DNA of 12,649 bases from an uncultured Acetatifactor sp. (lineage in GTDB: Bacteria; Bacillota; Clostridia; Lachnospirales; Lachnospiraceae), in contig CAJTSY010000113.1 of NCBI GenBank assembly GCA_910578995.1, positions 1 through 12,649 on the forward strand, in the 5' to 3' direction. The notes under the pieces were generated by a model that saw only the letters and a program-made list of their open reading frames with translations, did no database searches and had not been told where the DNA came from. Below are positions 1 through 6,531 of this stretch, in pieces (positions within the stretch are counted from its first letter, which is position 1; each line of letters begins with the position of its first letter). Position numbers and translations under genes: made by a program.

Positions 1-19
1 AGGACTTTCAACGCAGGTG

Positions 20-48
20 TGGATAAAATCCGGCAGATGTGATATAGT
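20..48 (+). promoter_or_regulatory. Probable promoter of the rnhA-rluF-ligA operon
   Basis: An extended -10 element TGATATAGT lies at 40-48. A -35-like TGGATA (four of six consensus bases) lies at 20-25, giving a 17-base spacer. Transcription would start near 55 and leave a leader of about 25 bases before the rnhA start codon. The assignment rests on consensus matching only. The window begins just upstream, so a longer upstream operon cannot be excluded. Confidence 0.4.
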
Positions 49-79
49 GGTAAGGAATGACAGTGGCAGGGGTGAGGTT

Positions 80-883
80 ATGGCGGCAAAGAAGTATTAT
101 GCGGTAAAAAAAGGAAAGGCTGTGGGTGTGTTTACGGACTGGGAGACATGCAGGGCTTCTGTGGAAGGCTGTCCGGGAGCGGAATATAAAGGCTTTGCCA
201 GCCTTGCGGAGGCGGAGGCCTATCTGGGACGGCAGGCGGTATCTGCCGCCGGCCCGCAGGCAGAGTGCCGGAAAGAGAGGAAGCTTCCCGAACCGTTGTT
301 TCTTCCGGAAACGGCAGAGCCAGGCGAACGCCCCCCGGCCGGTGTCCTCCTGGCCTACGTGGACGGCAGCTATGACCATTCCCTGAAAAGATATGCCTTT
401 GGGTGTGTGTTCATCCTGCCGGACGGGCGGATCCGCACAGTTTTCGGAAACGGGGACAATGAACAGTCCCTGCGGTACCGCAATGTCACCGGTGAGATGC
501 TCGGTGCAATGTATGCGGTGAAGACAGCCATGGCAAACGGTTTTTCAAAGATAGAGATACGGTATGATTATCAGGGAATCGAAAAATGGGTGACGGGGGA
601 GTGGCGCTCCAAAACGGAACTGACCGTGAAGTATGCCCGGGCCATGCGGCAGTGGGGACAGAAGATCGCCATCTCTTTTACCAAGGTGGCAGCCCATTCC
701 AATGTGTACTATAATGAACTGGCGGACCGGACTGCGAAGACGGGGCTGCGGGAGGGCAGCGGAATTCCGAAAGTGTGCATACTGGAGGAACAGCGCGGCC
801 AGGTGGGGGAAAATGCCGGGGACGGACAGGGGAACCGGGAAGGGAAGGGTGAGGGAAGCGATGGAGACAGTGAGACTGAATAA
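80..883 (+). CDS. rnhA: Ribonuclease HI with N-terminal hybrid-binding domain
   Basis: Cytoplasmic endonuclease that cuts the RNA strand of RNA-DNA hybrids (R-loops, primers). The 267-residue protein opens with a viroplasmin-type hybrid-binding domain at about residues 5-50 (YYAVKKGKAVGVFTDW, ending in an EAEAYLG helix). A variable linker follows to about residue 88, then the RNase H fold to about 221. The four carboxylates of the active site are visible: D95 (YVDGS), E139 (TGEML), D163 (RYDYQ) and D216 (ELADR); H206 sits in the usual flexible loop position. The last ~45 residues are a Gly/Glu-rich low-complexity tail, part of which is encoded in the overlap with the next gene. I chose ATG 80 because AGGGGTGAGG lies just upstream and the hybrid-binding domain begins there; an upstream ATG at 17 would add 21 residues unlike the family. 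It is first in a three-gene operon. The family call is firm. Confidence 0.93.
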   Translation: MAAKKYYAVKKGKAVGVFTDWETCRASVEGCPGAEYKGFASLAEAEAYLGRQAVSAAGPQAECRKERKLPEPLFLPETAEPGERPPAGVLLAYVDGSYDHSLKRYAFGCVFILPDGRIRTVFGNGDNEQSLRYRNVTGEMLGAMYAVKTAMANGFSKIEIRYDYQGIEKWVTGEWRSKTELTVKYARAMRQWGQKIAISFTKVAAHSNVYYNELADRTAKTGLREGSGIPKVCILEEQRGQVGENAGDGQGNREGKGEGSDGDSETE

Positions 884-1670
884 ATTTCTTGCCCGGAGCG
901 GCGTCTGTTCCAGGAGGGATGCGGACAGGCTGATAGAGCGGGGGGAAGTGGAGGTAAACGGCAGGAGGGCGGAGCCGGGAATGCAGGTGACCGGGGAGGA
1001 TGAAGTGCGGGTGCGGGGAGAGACGGTGCGGGGGAACGGGGACAGGGTGGTTCTGGCCTTCTACAAGCCTTACGGGGTGACCTGCACGGAGAGGGATCCC
1101 CATGCGGAAAAAATCATTTCCGACCTGGTGGACTATCCCGGGCGGGTCACCTATGCGGGGAGACTGGACAGGGATTCCCGGGGGCTGCTGCTGCTTTCCA
1201 ATGACGGGGATCTGATCCAGGCCATGATGAAGGGATCAAACTTTCATGAGAAGGAGTATGTTGTAAGGGTGGACAGGGAGGTATCGGATGCTTTCCTGGA
1301 GAAGATGGCAGGGGGAGTTTACCTGGAAGACCTGGATGTCACCACAAGGGAATGTAAGGTGGAGCGTCTGGGAACTTATACGTTCAGGATTATTCTGACC
1401 CAGGGCCTGAACCGGCAGATTAAGCGGATGTGCAGGGCCTGCGGCTGCCGGGTGAGGAGCCTGAAGCGGGTCAGGGTCATGCATGTAAGGCTGGGGAACC
1501 TGAAGCCCGGGGAATACCGCCGGCTGGAGGATGACGATGTGGACCGGCTGTACAGGGACTGCGGGTTACAGGCCGGCACAGGCGGGGGAGGGCAGCAGCC
1601 TGCCGGAGGCAGCAGACGGATGCCGTGCAGGGATAGTGGGGAAAGGCAGAGAAAGGAAAAGGATGGCTGA
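861..1670 (+). CDS. rluF: rRNA pseudouridine synthase, RsuA/RluB/E/F family, closest to RluF
   Basis: Isomerises a uridine to pseudouridine in rRNA; E. coli RluF acts on U2604 of 23S rRNA. An S4-like RNA-binding domain covers about residues 4-50 (RLNKFLARSGVCSRRDADRL). The catalytic domain carries the motif GRLDRDSRGLL with nucleophile D103. The stretch HEKEYVV and the later LTQGLNRQIKRMC and RVRVMHVRL resemble E. coli RluF more than RluB or RluE, as far as I recall those sequences. The last ~35 residues are a Gly- then Lys/Arg-rich tail that looks disordered. ATG 861 follows AGGGTGAGGG and overlaps the end of rnhA by 23 bases in another frame, which suggests translational coupling. A GTG at 870 is an alternative start that gives the common RLNK beginning. 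The target base in this organism is inferred; it could differ from that of E. coli. Confidence 0.85.
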   Translation: METVRLNKFLARSGVCSRRDADRLIERGEVEVNGRRAEPGMQVTGEDEVRVRGETVRGNGDRVVLAFYKPYGVTCTERDPHAEKIISDLVDYPGRVTYAGRLDRDSRGLLLLSNDGDLIQAMMKGSNFHEKEYVVRVDREVSDAFLEKMAGGVYLEDLDVTTRECKVERLGTYTFRIILTQGLNRQIKRMCRACGCRVRSLKRVRVMHVRLGNLKPGEYRRLEDDDVDRLYRDCGLQAGTGGGGQQPAGGSRRMPCRDSGERQRKEKDG

Positions 1671-1673
1671 GGT

Positions 1674-3767
1674 ATGACACAGGCGGAAAAATCGGAAAAG
1701 ATGGAACGGATCAAATATCTGACGGAACTTCTGAATAAGGCTTCCAGGGCATATTATGCGGAGGACAGGGAGATCATGGACAACCTGGAGTACGACAGGC
1801 TTTATGAAGAACTGGAAGGGCTGGAGAAGGAGACGGGGATTATACTGGCAGGCAGCCCCACGGTGAATGTGGGCTACGAGGCGGTGGAGGAGCTGCCCAA
1901 GGACAGGCACAGGGTTCCCATGCTGTCCCTGGACAAAACCAAGAGCCGGGAGGAACTGAGGGAGTGGCTGCAGGGGCATTCAGCAGTGATGAGCTGGAAG
2001 CTGGACGGCCTGACCATTGTACTGACATACCGCGGCGGAAAGCTGGAAAAGGCGGTTACCCGGGGCAACGGCGAGATCGGCGAGGTGGTCACCAACAATG
2101 CGAGAACCTTTGTGAACCTGCCCTGCGTGATTCCCTTCCAGGGAGAGCTTGTACTGCGGGGTGAGGCCGTGATCAGCTATTCCGATTTCGGGAAGATCAA
2201 TGAAGGGATAGAGGACGTGGATGCCAGGTACAAAAATCCCAGAAATCTCTGCAGCGGCTCTGTGCGGCAGCTGAACAATGAGGTTACAGCGAAGAGAAAT
2301 GTACGATTTTTCGCGTACACCCTGGTGAGCGCCCAGGAGGCGGAAAGCGGCAGTTGGGAGAAACAGCCAGATGCCATGGATTCCGTGGACGGGCAGTTTC
2401 GCTTTCTGGAACGGCAGGGCTTTGAAGTGGTAGAGCATTATCTGGTTAATGAGGATACGATCCTGGAAACCCTGTCCCTTTTTGAAAGCAAAATAGAAGA
2501 CTACGACATACCTTCCGACGGGCTGGTGCTGATCTACGACGACATTGCTTATGGGCAGTCCCTGGGACGGACGGCGAAGTTTCCAAGGAACGGCATTGCC
2601 TTCAAGTGGGCGGACGAACTGAGGGAGACCACCCTGAAGGAGATAGAATGGAGCGCAAGCCGCACAGGACTGATTAATCCGGTGGCCATTTTCGAGCCTG
2701 TGGAACTGGAGGGAACCACGGTAAGCCGGGCTTCCGTCCACAATATCAGCATTCTCCGGGGACTGCGCCTGGGCATCGGGGACCGCATCACCGTCTACAA
2801 GGCCAACATGATTATCCCTCAGATTGCGGAGAACCTGACCGCGGGGGAAGCGGAAGAGGGGCAGGCCTGCGGGGAAGAAAGCAGAGAGGGGGAAAGCTGC
2901 CACAGCCTGGTGGAAATACCGCAGTTCTGTCCGGTATGTGGAGGAAGGACGGAAATCCGACAGGTAAATGACGTACAGTCGCTTTACTGCACCAACGGAA
3001 AATGTGCGGCAAAGCAGATCAAGGCCTTTGCCCTCTTTGTCAGCCGGGATGCCATGAACATCGACGGGCTGTCGGAAGCCACCCTGGAAAAATTTGTGGA
3101 TATGGGTTTTCTCCATGAATTTGCGGACTTGTTTCACCTTGACCGGTACCGGGAACAGATTGTGGAGATGGAGGGGTTCGGGGAGAAGTCCTTCCAGAAT
3201 CTCATGGAGAGCGTGGAAAAGGCGCGGCATACCACCCTGCCAAGGATGCTGTACGGCCTTGGCATCGCCAACATCGGCAGCGCCAACGCAAAAATGCTCT
3301 GCCGCTATTTTGACCATGACCTGAAACGGATGCAGGAGGCGGACGTGGAGACACTGAGCGCCATCGACGGCGTGGGTGAAGTCATTGCCACGGCTTTTGT
3401 GGATTATATGCAGGACCAGGATAACCTGCGGAAGATGGAAAACCTCATAAAGGAGCTTGACATCGAGGTTCCCAGGACGGAGGAGGGCAGCCAGACACTG
3501 TCAGGATTAAGCTTTGTGGTCACGGGAACCCTGACCGGGTTTGCCAGCAGGAATGAACTGAAAGAGGCCATCGAGGCGAGAGGGGGAAAGGTCACCGGAA
3601 GCGTCACGGGCAAGACCGCCTGTCTGATCAACAATGACGTCACTTCCAACTCTTCCAAGAACAAGAAAGCCCGGGAACTGGGGATTCCGGTACTGTCCGA
3701 AACGGATTTTCTGGAGCAGTACCACATGGGGGATGCCCCGGGACAGGAGCAGGGGGCAGCTGAATAA
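1674..3767 (+). CDS. ligA: NAD-dependent DNA ligase LigA, divergent active site
   Basis: Seals nicks in duplex DNA using NAD+ through a lysyl-AMP intermediate. The 697 residues show the full LigA order. Domain Ia has Y27/Y28, D36, Y40 and D41, matching the NMN-binding set. The nucleotidyltransferase domain has KLDG (nucleophile K109), RGE (E164), NPRN (R190), SGSVRQ (R198), SDG (D282) and AFKW (K311). The OB fold follows at about 320-400, then a four-cysteine zinc finger (C419, C422, C439, C444), helix-hairpin-helix repeats at about 455-580, and a C-terminal BRCT domain at about 607-683. Several residues depart from the E. coli pattern: the Glu two before the nucleophile is S107, the RGDG motif is RGNG, the motif IV lysine (E. 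coli K290) is I287, and the OB-fold VGRTG is SASRTG. An acidic insert lies at about 390-408. The frame is intact and the start is 3 bases after rluF, so it is not a decaying gene. It may be a distinct clostridial LigA lineage. Confidence 0.93.
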   Translation: MTQAEKSEKMERIKYLTELLNKASRAYYAEDREIMDNLEYDRLYEELEGLEKETGIILAGSPTVNVGYEAVEELPKDRHRVPMLSLDKTKSREELREWLQGHSAVMSWKLDGLTIVLTYRGGKLEKAVTRGNGEIGEVVTNNARTFVNLPCVIPFQGELVLRGEAVISYSDFGKINEGIEDVDARYKNPRNLCSGSVRQLNNEVTAKRNVRFFAYTLVSAQEAESGSWEKQPDAMDSVDGQFRFLERQGFEVVEHYLVNEDTILETLSLFESKIEDYDIPSDGLVLIYDDIAYGQSLGRTAKFPRNGIAFKWADELRETTLKEIEWSASRTGLINPVAIFEPVELEGTTVSRASVHNISILRGLRLGIGDRITVYKANMIIPQIAENLTAGEAEEGQACGEESREGESCHSLVEIPQFCPVCGGRTEIRQVNDVQSLYCTNGKCAAKQIKAFALFVSRDAMNIDGLSEATLEKFVDMGFLHEFADLFHLDRYREQIVEMEGFGEKSFQNLMESVEKARHTTLPRMLYGLGIANIGSANAKMLCRYFDHDLKRMQEADVETLSAIDGVGEVIATAFVDYMQDQDNLRKMENLIKELDIEVPRTEEGSQTLSGLSFVVTGTLTGFASRNELKEAIEARGGKVTGSVTGKTACLINNDVTSNSSKNKKARELGIPVLSETDFLEQYHMGDAPGQEQGAAE

Positions 3768-3771
3768 AAAC

Positions 3772-3930
3772 AGCATGTGCAAAAATCAAGTGCGCAACGG
3801 GGACAAGAACAGCATATGCGGAACCGGAACGAAAGCGGCAAGCGCGTAACGGGAACAGACAGCATATGTGCAACCGGAACGAAAGCGGCAAGCGCGCAAC
3901 AGGGATAAACAATATTTGCGGAACTGGAAT
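3772..3930 (+). repeat. Degenerate tandem repeat, ~50-base unit, between ligA and metA
   Basis: Two full 50-base units lie at 3811-3860 and 3861-3910; by eye they agree at about 43 of 50 positions. Both begin AGCATATG and share an exact core, AACCGGAACGAAAGCGGCAA, followed by GCGCG. A shortened copy with an internal loss of about 11 bases precedes them (3772-3810, AGCATGTGC then CAAGTGCGCAACGGGGACAA). A 20-base start of a fourth unit follows (3911-3930, 15 of 20 matching). The array starts 4 bases after the ligA stop and ends just before the metA ribosome binding site. No intrinsic terminator, SAM riboswitch or clear promoter was seen in it. The repeats keep the metA frame open upstream of the true start. 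Confidence 0.85.
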
Positions 3931-3943
3931 CAGGAGGAGAAAC

Positions 3944-4852
3944 ATGCCGATCAAAACGCAGCGGGATCTGCCCGCAAAGGAAATTCTGGAAAATGAAAAT
4001 ATATTTGTAATGGATGAATTCCGCGCCATGCACCAGGACATACGTCCCCTGCAGGTGCTGATCCTGAACAACATGCCGGTGAAGCAGGACACGGAGCTGC
4101 AGCTTCTGCGGGCCCTGTCCAACACGCCTCTGCAGGTGGATGTGACGTTCATGAATGCCAAAAGCCATGTGTCGCAGAATACATCCGCAAACCATCTGAA
4201 CAAATTTTATGTGACATGGGATGACATTAAGGACCAGAAATACGACGGCATGATCGTCACAGGGGCGCCGGTGGAGGATATTCCCTTTGAGGAGGTGGAT
4301 TATTGGGAGGAAATCTGCGACATATTTGACTGGGCAGAGACTCATGTGACCTCCACTCTCCACATTTGCTGGGCCTCTCAGGCCGGGCTGTACCATTATT
4401 ACGGAATTGACAAGAAGAAACTGCCCCGGAAGCTGTTCGGCATATATGACCACAGGGTGCAGAACCGGAAGATACCCCTGGTGCGGGGATTTGACGATAT
4501 TTTTCCCGCGCCCCAGAGCCGTCATACGGAGTCCCCGGCGGAAGCCATACATGCCTGCGGGGAGCTGACGGTGCTGGCGGAATCCCCGGTGGCGGGGGTG
4601 TACCTGGCCATTGCCCAGGAGGGGAAGAAAATTTTTGTCACGGGGCATCCGGAGTACGACAGGTATTCCCTGAACAATGAGTATTTCCGGGACCTGAACA
4701 AGGGGCTGCCCATCCAGATTCCCTGTAATTATTATCCGGGGGACGACCCGAAGGAGCGGCCCCTGCTGCAGTGGCGTTCCCACAGCAACAACCTTTACAG
4801 CAACTGGCTCAATTATTATGTGTACCAGATGACGCCGTACGAGTTGCGGTAA
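3944..4852 (+). CDS. metA: Homoserine O-acetyltransferase, MetA type
   Basis: Acylates homoserine on the hydroxyl group, the entry step to methionine. The 302-residue length is typical of MetA. The catalytic triad falls at the canonical numbers: C142 (HICWASQ), H235 and E237 (TGHPEYD); K47 in MPVKQDTE is also conserved. Residue 111 is Glu (TGAPVED). In this family Glu111 is associated with acetyl-CoA use, as in Bacillus, and Gly111 with succinyl-CoA, as in E. coli, so I predict acetyltransferase activity. ATG 3944 is fixed by AGGAGGAGA at 3932-3940 and by the family start MPI. An in-frame ATG at 3866 would add 26 repeat-encoded residues and is rejected. The gene stands 176 bases after ligA, behind the tandem repeat. 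No S-box was found, so SAM control through a leader is not apparent. Confidence 0.95.
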   Translation: MPIKTQRDLPAKEILENENIFVMDEFRAMHQDIRPLQVLILNNMPVKQDTELQLLRALSNTPLQVDVTFMNAKSHVSQNTSANHLNKFYVTWDDIKDQKYDGMIVTGAPVEDIPFEEVDYWEEICDIFDWAETHVTSTLHICWASQAGLYHYYGIDKKKLPRKLFGIYDHRVQNRKIPLVRGFDDIFPAPQSRHTESPAEAIHACGELTVLAESPVAGVYLAIAQEGKKIFVTGHPEYDRYSLNNEYFRDLNKGLPIQIPCNYYPGDDPKERPLLQWRSHSNNLYSNWLNYYVYQMTPYELR

Positions 4853-4899
4853 TTTGATAGAGCCTTGATACAGAACGGATTTTTAGGGCAGATTTCACA

Positions 4900-4965
4900 T
4901 TTTTTGTCAAAAGAACAGCGCCTATTTTGGAGAAATTGAAAAAATCCCTTTTTTTGTGAAAGAAA
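4900..4965 (+). promoter_or_regulatory. Paired direct repeats upstream of rhaB, candidate activator site
   Basis: Two similar blocks are spaced 50 bases apart: TTTTTTGTCAAAAGAA at 4900-4915 and TTTTTTGTGAAAGAAA at 4950-4965, agreeing at 13 of 16 positions. The first contains a perfect palindrome TTTTGTCAAAA (4902-4912). The second overlaps the -35 region of the rhaB promoter. Rhamnose genes are often activated by AraC-family proteins that bind direct repeats, so a regulator site is possible. Poly-T tracts make chance similarity easy, and the bound protein is unknown. Confidence 0.25.
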
Positions 4966-4977
4966 GTATGGTACAAT
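4950..4977 (+). promoter_or_regulatory. Probable rhaBA promoter, extended -10 type
   Basis: An extended -10 element TGGTACAAT lies at 4969-4977 in the AT-rich part of the metA-rhaB spacer. The -35 position (4949-4954) is only a T tract, so the promoter would depend on the extended -10 or on an activator. Initiation near 4984 gives a leader of about 55 bases before the rhaB start. Confidence 0.5.
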
Positions 4978-4998
4978 TTTTATTATGATAACAAGGGG

Positions 4999-5022
4999 CA
5001 GGATGCTTACGGACGGATCCTG
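4999..5022 (+). promoter_or_regulatory. Small inverted repeat in the rhaB leader
   Basis: CAGGAT at 4999-5004 and ATCCTG at 5017-5022 form a 6-bp stem with a 12-base loop, ending shortly before the rhaB ribosome binding site AAAGGAGA (about 5027). It could be a weak leader hairpin or a protein site. The stem is short and may be chance. Confidence 0.25.
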
Positions 5023-5038
5023 AAGAAAGGAGAAGGCA

Positions 5039-6445
5039 ATGAATCCTACAGTCAAGTATTATCTGGCAATCGATATCGGGGCGTCCAGCGGGCGCCACAT
5101 ACTGGCCCACCTGGAGGACGGCAGAATGGTGCTGGAGGAAGTGCACCGCTTTCCCAACGGAATGAAGGAGAAGGACGGCGAGATGGTCTGGGACGTGGAC
5201 GAGCTGTTTGCGCAGATCAAGCTGGGCATGAGGAAGTGCGCGGAACTGGGAAGGATCCCCGTCAGCGTGGGAGTGGATACCTGGGGAGTGGACTTCGTGC
5301 TGTTGGACGGGGAAGGAAAGCGCATCGGAAACGCAGTGGCCTACAGGGACAGCCGCACCAGGGGGATGGATGAGGAGGTATATAAGATCATTCCGGAGGA
5401 CGAGCTGTATGCCCGCACCGGGATACAGAAGGCCATCTTTAATACCATCTACCAACTGATGGCGCTGAAGACGAAAAAGCCGGAGCAGCTTCGGCAGGCC
5501 CAGACCCTTCTGACCATGCCGGATTATTTCCACTACATGCTTTCAGGGGTGGCGGCAACGGAATACACGGAAGCCACCACGGGACAGTTAATCAGCCCTG
5601 AGACAAAAGACTGGGACAGGGAGCTCATTGAAAGGCTGGGGTATCCCGTACATATTTTCCAGAAAATTGTCACGCCCGGTACCCGGATCGGCAGCCTGGC
5701 GGAAGACGTAAAGGCTGAAGTGGGATTTGACTGCGATGTTGTAGTGCCTGCAAGCCATGATACCGGTTCGGCGGTGCTGGCAGTGCCCACGGACAGGGAC
5801 AACGCTCTGTACATCAGCTCCGGAACATGGTCCCTTATGGGAACTGAGCGCAGGGAGGCGGACTGCTCGCCGGAGAGCAAGGCGAACAATCTGACCAACG
5901 AGGGCGGGTATGATTACCGCTTCCGCTATCTGAAGAACATCATGGGCCTGTGGATGATCCAGTCCGTGAAGAAGGAGATAGGCGGAGAACTGGGATTCGG
6001 GGAAATCTGCGACATGGCTTCCAAATGCGATATACCTTCCATTGTGGACTGCAACGACGACCGTTTCCTTGCCCCCGCCAATATGACGGAGGAAGTAAAG
6101 AAGGCCTGTGAGGAATCCGGCCAGCAGGTACCGGAGGGGATCGCAGAGGTAGCTTCCGTGATTTACAACAGCCTGGCGAAATGCTACGCAAGGACCATAG
6201 CGGAACTGGAGAGCATGACCGGGGAGAAATATGACCGCATCCATATCGTAGGCGGCGGTTCCAATGCGGAATACTTAAACAGGCTGACGGCGGAGGCCAC
6301 CGGGATTCCGGTGTACGCAGGGCCTACGGAGGCCACGGCCATCGGGAATGTGGCGGCCCAGATGATTACCGCAGGGGAGCTGGAAGGCCTGAGGGAAGCC
6401 AGGGCGTGTGTGTTCAGGTCCTTCCCCATCCAGGTTTATGAATAA
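5039..6445 (+). CDS. rhaB: Rhamnulokinase, FGGY carbohydrate kinase family
   Basis: Phosphorylates L-rhamnulose to L-rhamnulose 1-phosphate with ATP in the cytoplasm, the second step of L-rhamnose breakdown. The 468 residues have the two-lobed FGGY layout. The N-terminal phosphate loop reads AIDIGASSGR (D12). The sugar-binding strip includes VDTWGVDF at about 79-86 and AYRDSRT at about 101-107. The catalytic-base motif is PASHDTGSA with D241. An adenosine-site stretch SSGTWSLMG lies at about 260-268, and the C-terminal ATP motif is HIVGGGSNAEYLNR. The motif set and length fit RhaB rather than xylulokinase or glycerol kinase. The start follows AAAGGAGA by a normal gap. rhaA begins 86 bases downstream with no terminator in between, so the two are probably one operon. 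No RhaD aldolase is in the window. Confidence 0.93.
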   Translation: MNPTVKYYLAIDIGASSGRHILAHLEDGRMVLEEVHRFPNGMKEKDGEMVWDVDELFAQIKLGMRKCAELGRIPVSVGVDTWGVDFVLLDGEGKRIGNAVAYRDSRTRGMDEEVYKIIPEDELYARTGIQKAIFNTIYQLMALKTKKPEQLRQAQTLLTMPDYFHYMLSGVAATEYTEATTGQLISPETKDWDRELIERLGYPVHIFQKIVTPGTRIGSLAEDVKAEVGFDCDVVVPASHDTGSAVLAVPTDRDNALYISSGTWSLMGTERREADCSPESKANNLTNEGGYDYRFRYLKNIMGLWMIQSVKKEIGGELGFGEICDMASKCDIPSIVDCNDDRFLAPANMTEEVKKACEESGQQVPEGIAEVASVIYNSLAKCYARTIAELESMTGEKYDRIHIVGGGSNAEYLNRLTAEATGIPVYAGPTEATAIGNVAAQMITAGELEGLREARACVFRSFPIQVYE

Positions 6446-6465
6446 ATCACATTAGTTCAAGCTCA

Positions 6466-6515
6466 TGCCGTGTGGTGAAAACTACGGATGTAAACCCGTA
6501 AATAAAAGCACGGCA
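6466..6515 (+). promoter_or_regulatory. Nested hairpin leader of rhaA, possible cis-regulatory RNA
   Basis: TGCCGTGT at 6466-6473 pairs with GCACGGCA at 6508-6515 (seven Watson-Crick pairs plus one G-U). Inside it, TACGG at 6483-6487 pairs with CCGTA at 6496-6500 around an 8-base loop. The outer stem ends 2 bases before the purine-rich rhaA ribosome binding site (AAAGGATAGG, 6518-6527). Nearly all of the rhaB-rhaA spacer is taken up by this structure. I recall a candidate RNA motif named rhaA-I, found by comparative genomics upstream of rhaA; I cannot confirm that this sequence matches it. It could instead be an mRNA stability or processing stem. Confidence 0.5.
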
Positions 6516-6531
6516 GGAAAGGATAGGAAAA

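Noticed and set aside
3768..3943. SAM riboswitch or T-box upstream of metA
   Set aside because: No S-box core, T-box sequence or terminator hairpin is present; the spacer is taken up by the tandem repeat.
3866..3943. N-terminal extension of MetA from the upstream ATG
   Set aside because: The extension is repeat-encoded and Arg/Asn-rich, and the family start with a perfect ribosome binding site lies at 3944.
3404..4783. A 459-codon open frame on the minus strand across the end of ligA and metA
   Set aside because: It lies opposite two well-supported genes, shows no family motifs, and its Pro/Val/His/Arg-rich translation is typical of the reverse strand of GC-rich genes. The same holds for the 445-codon minus-strand frame at 1980-3317.
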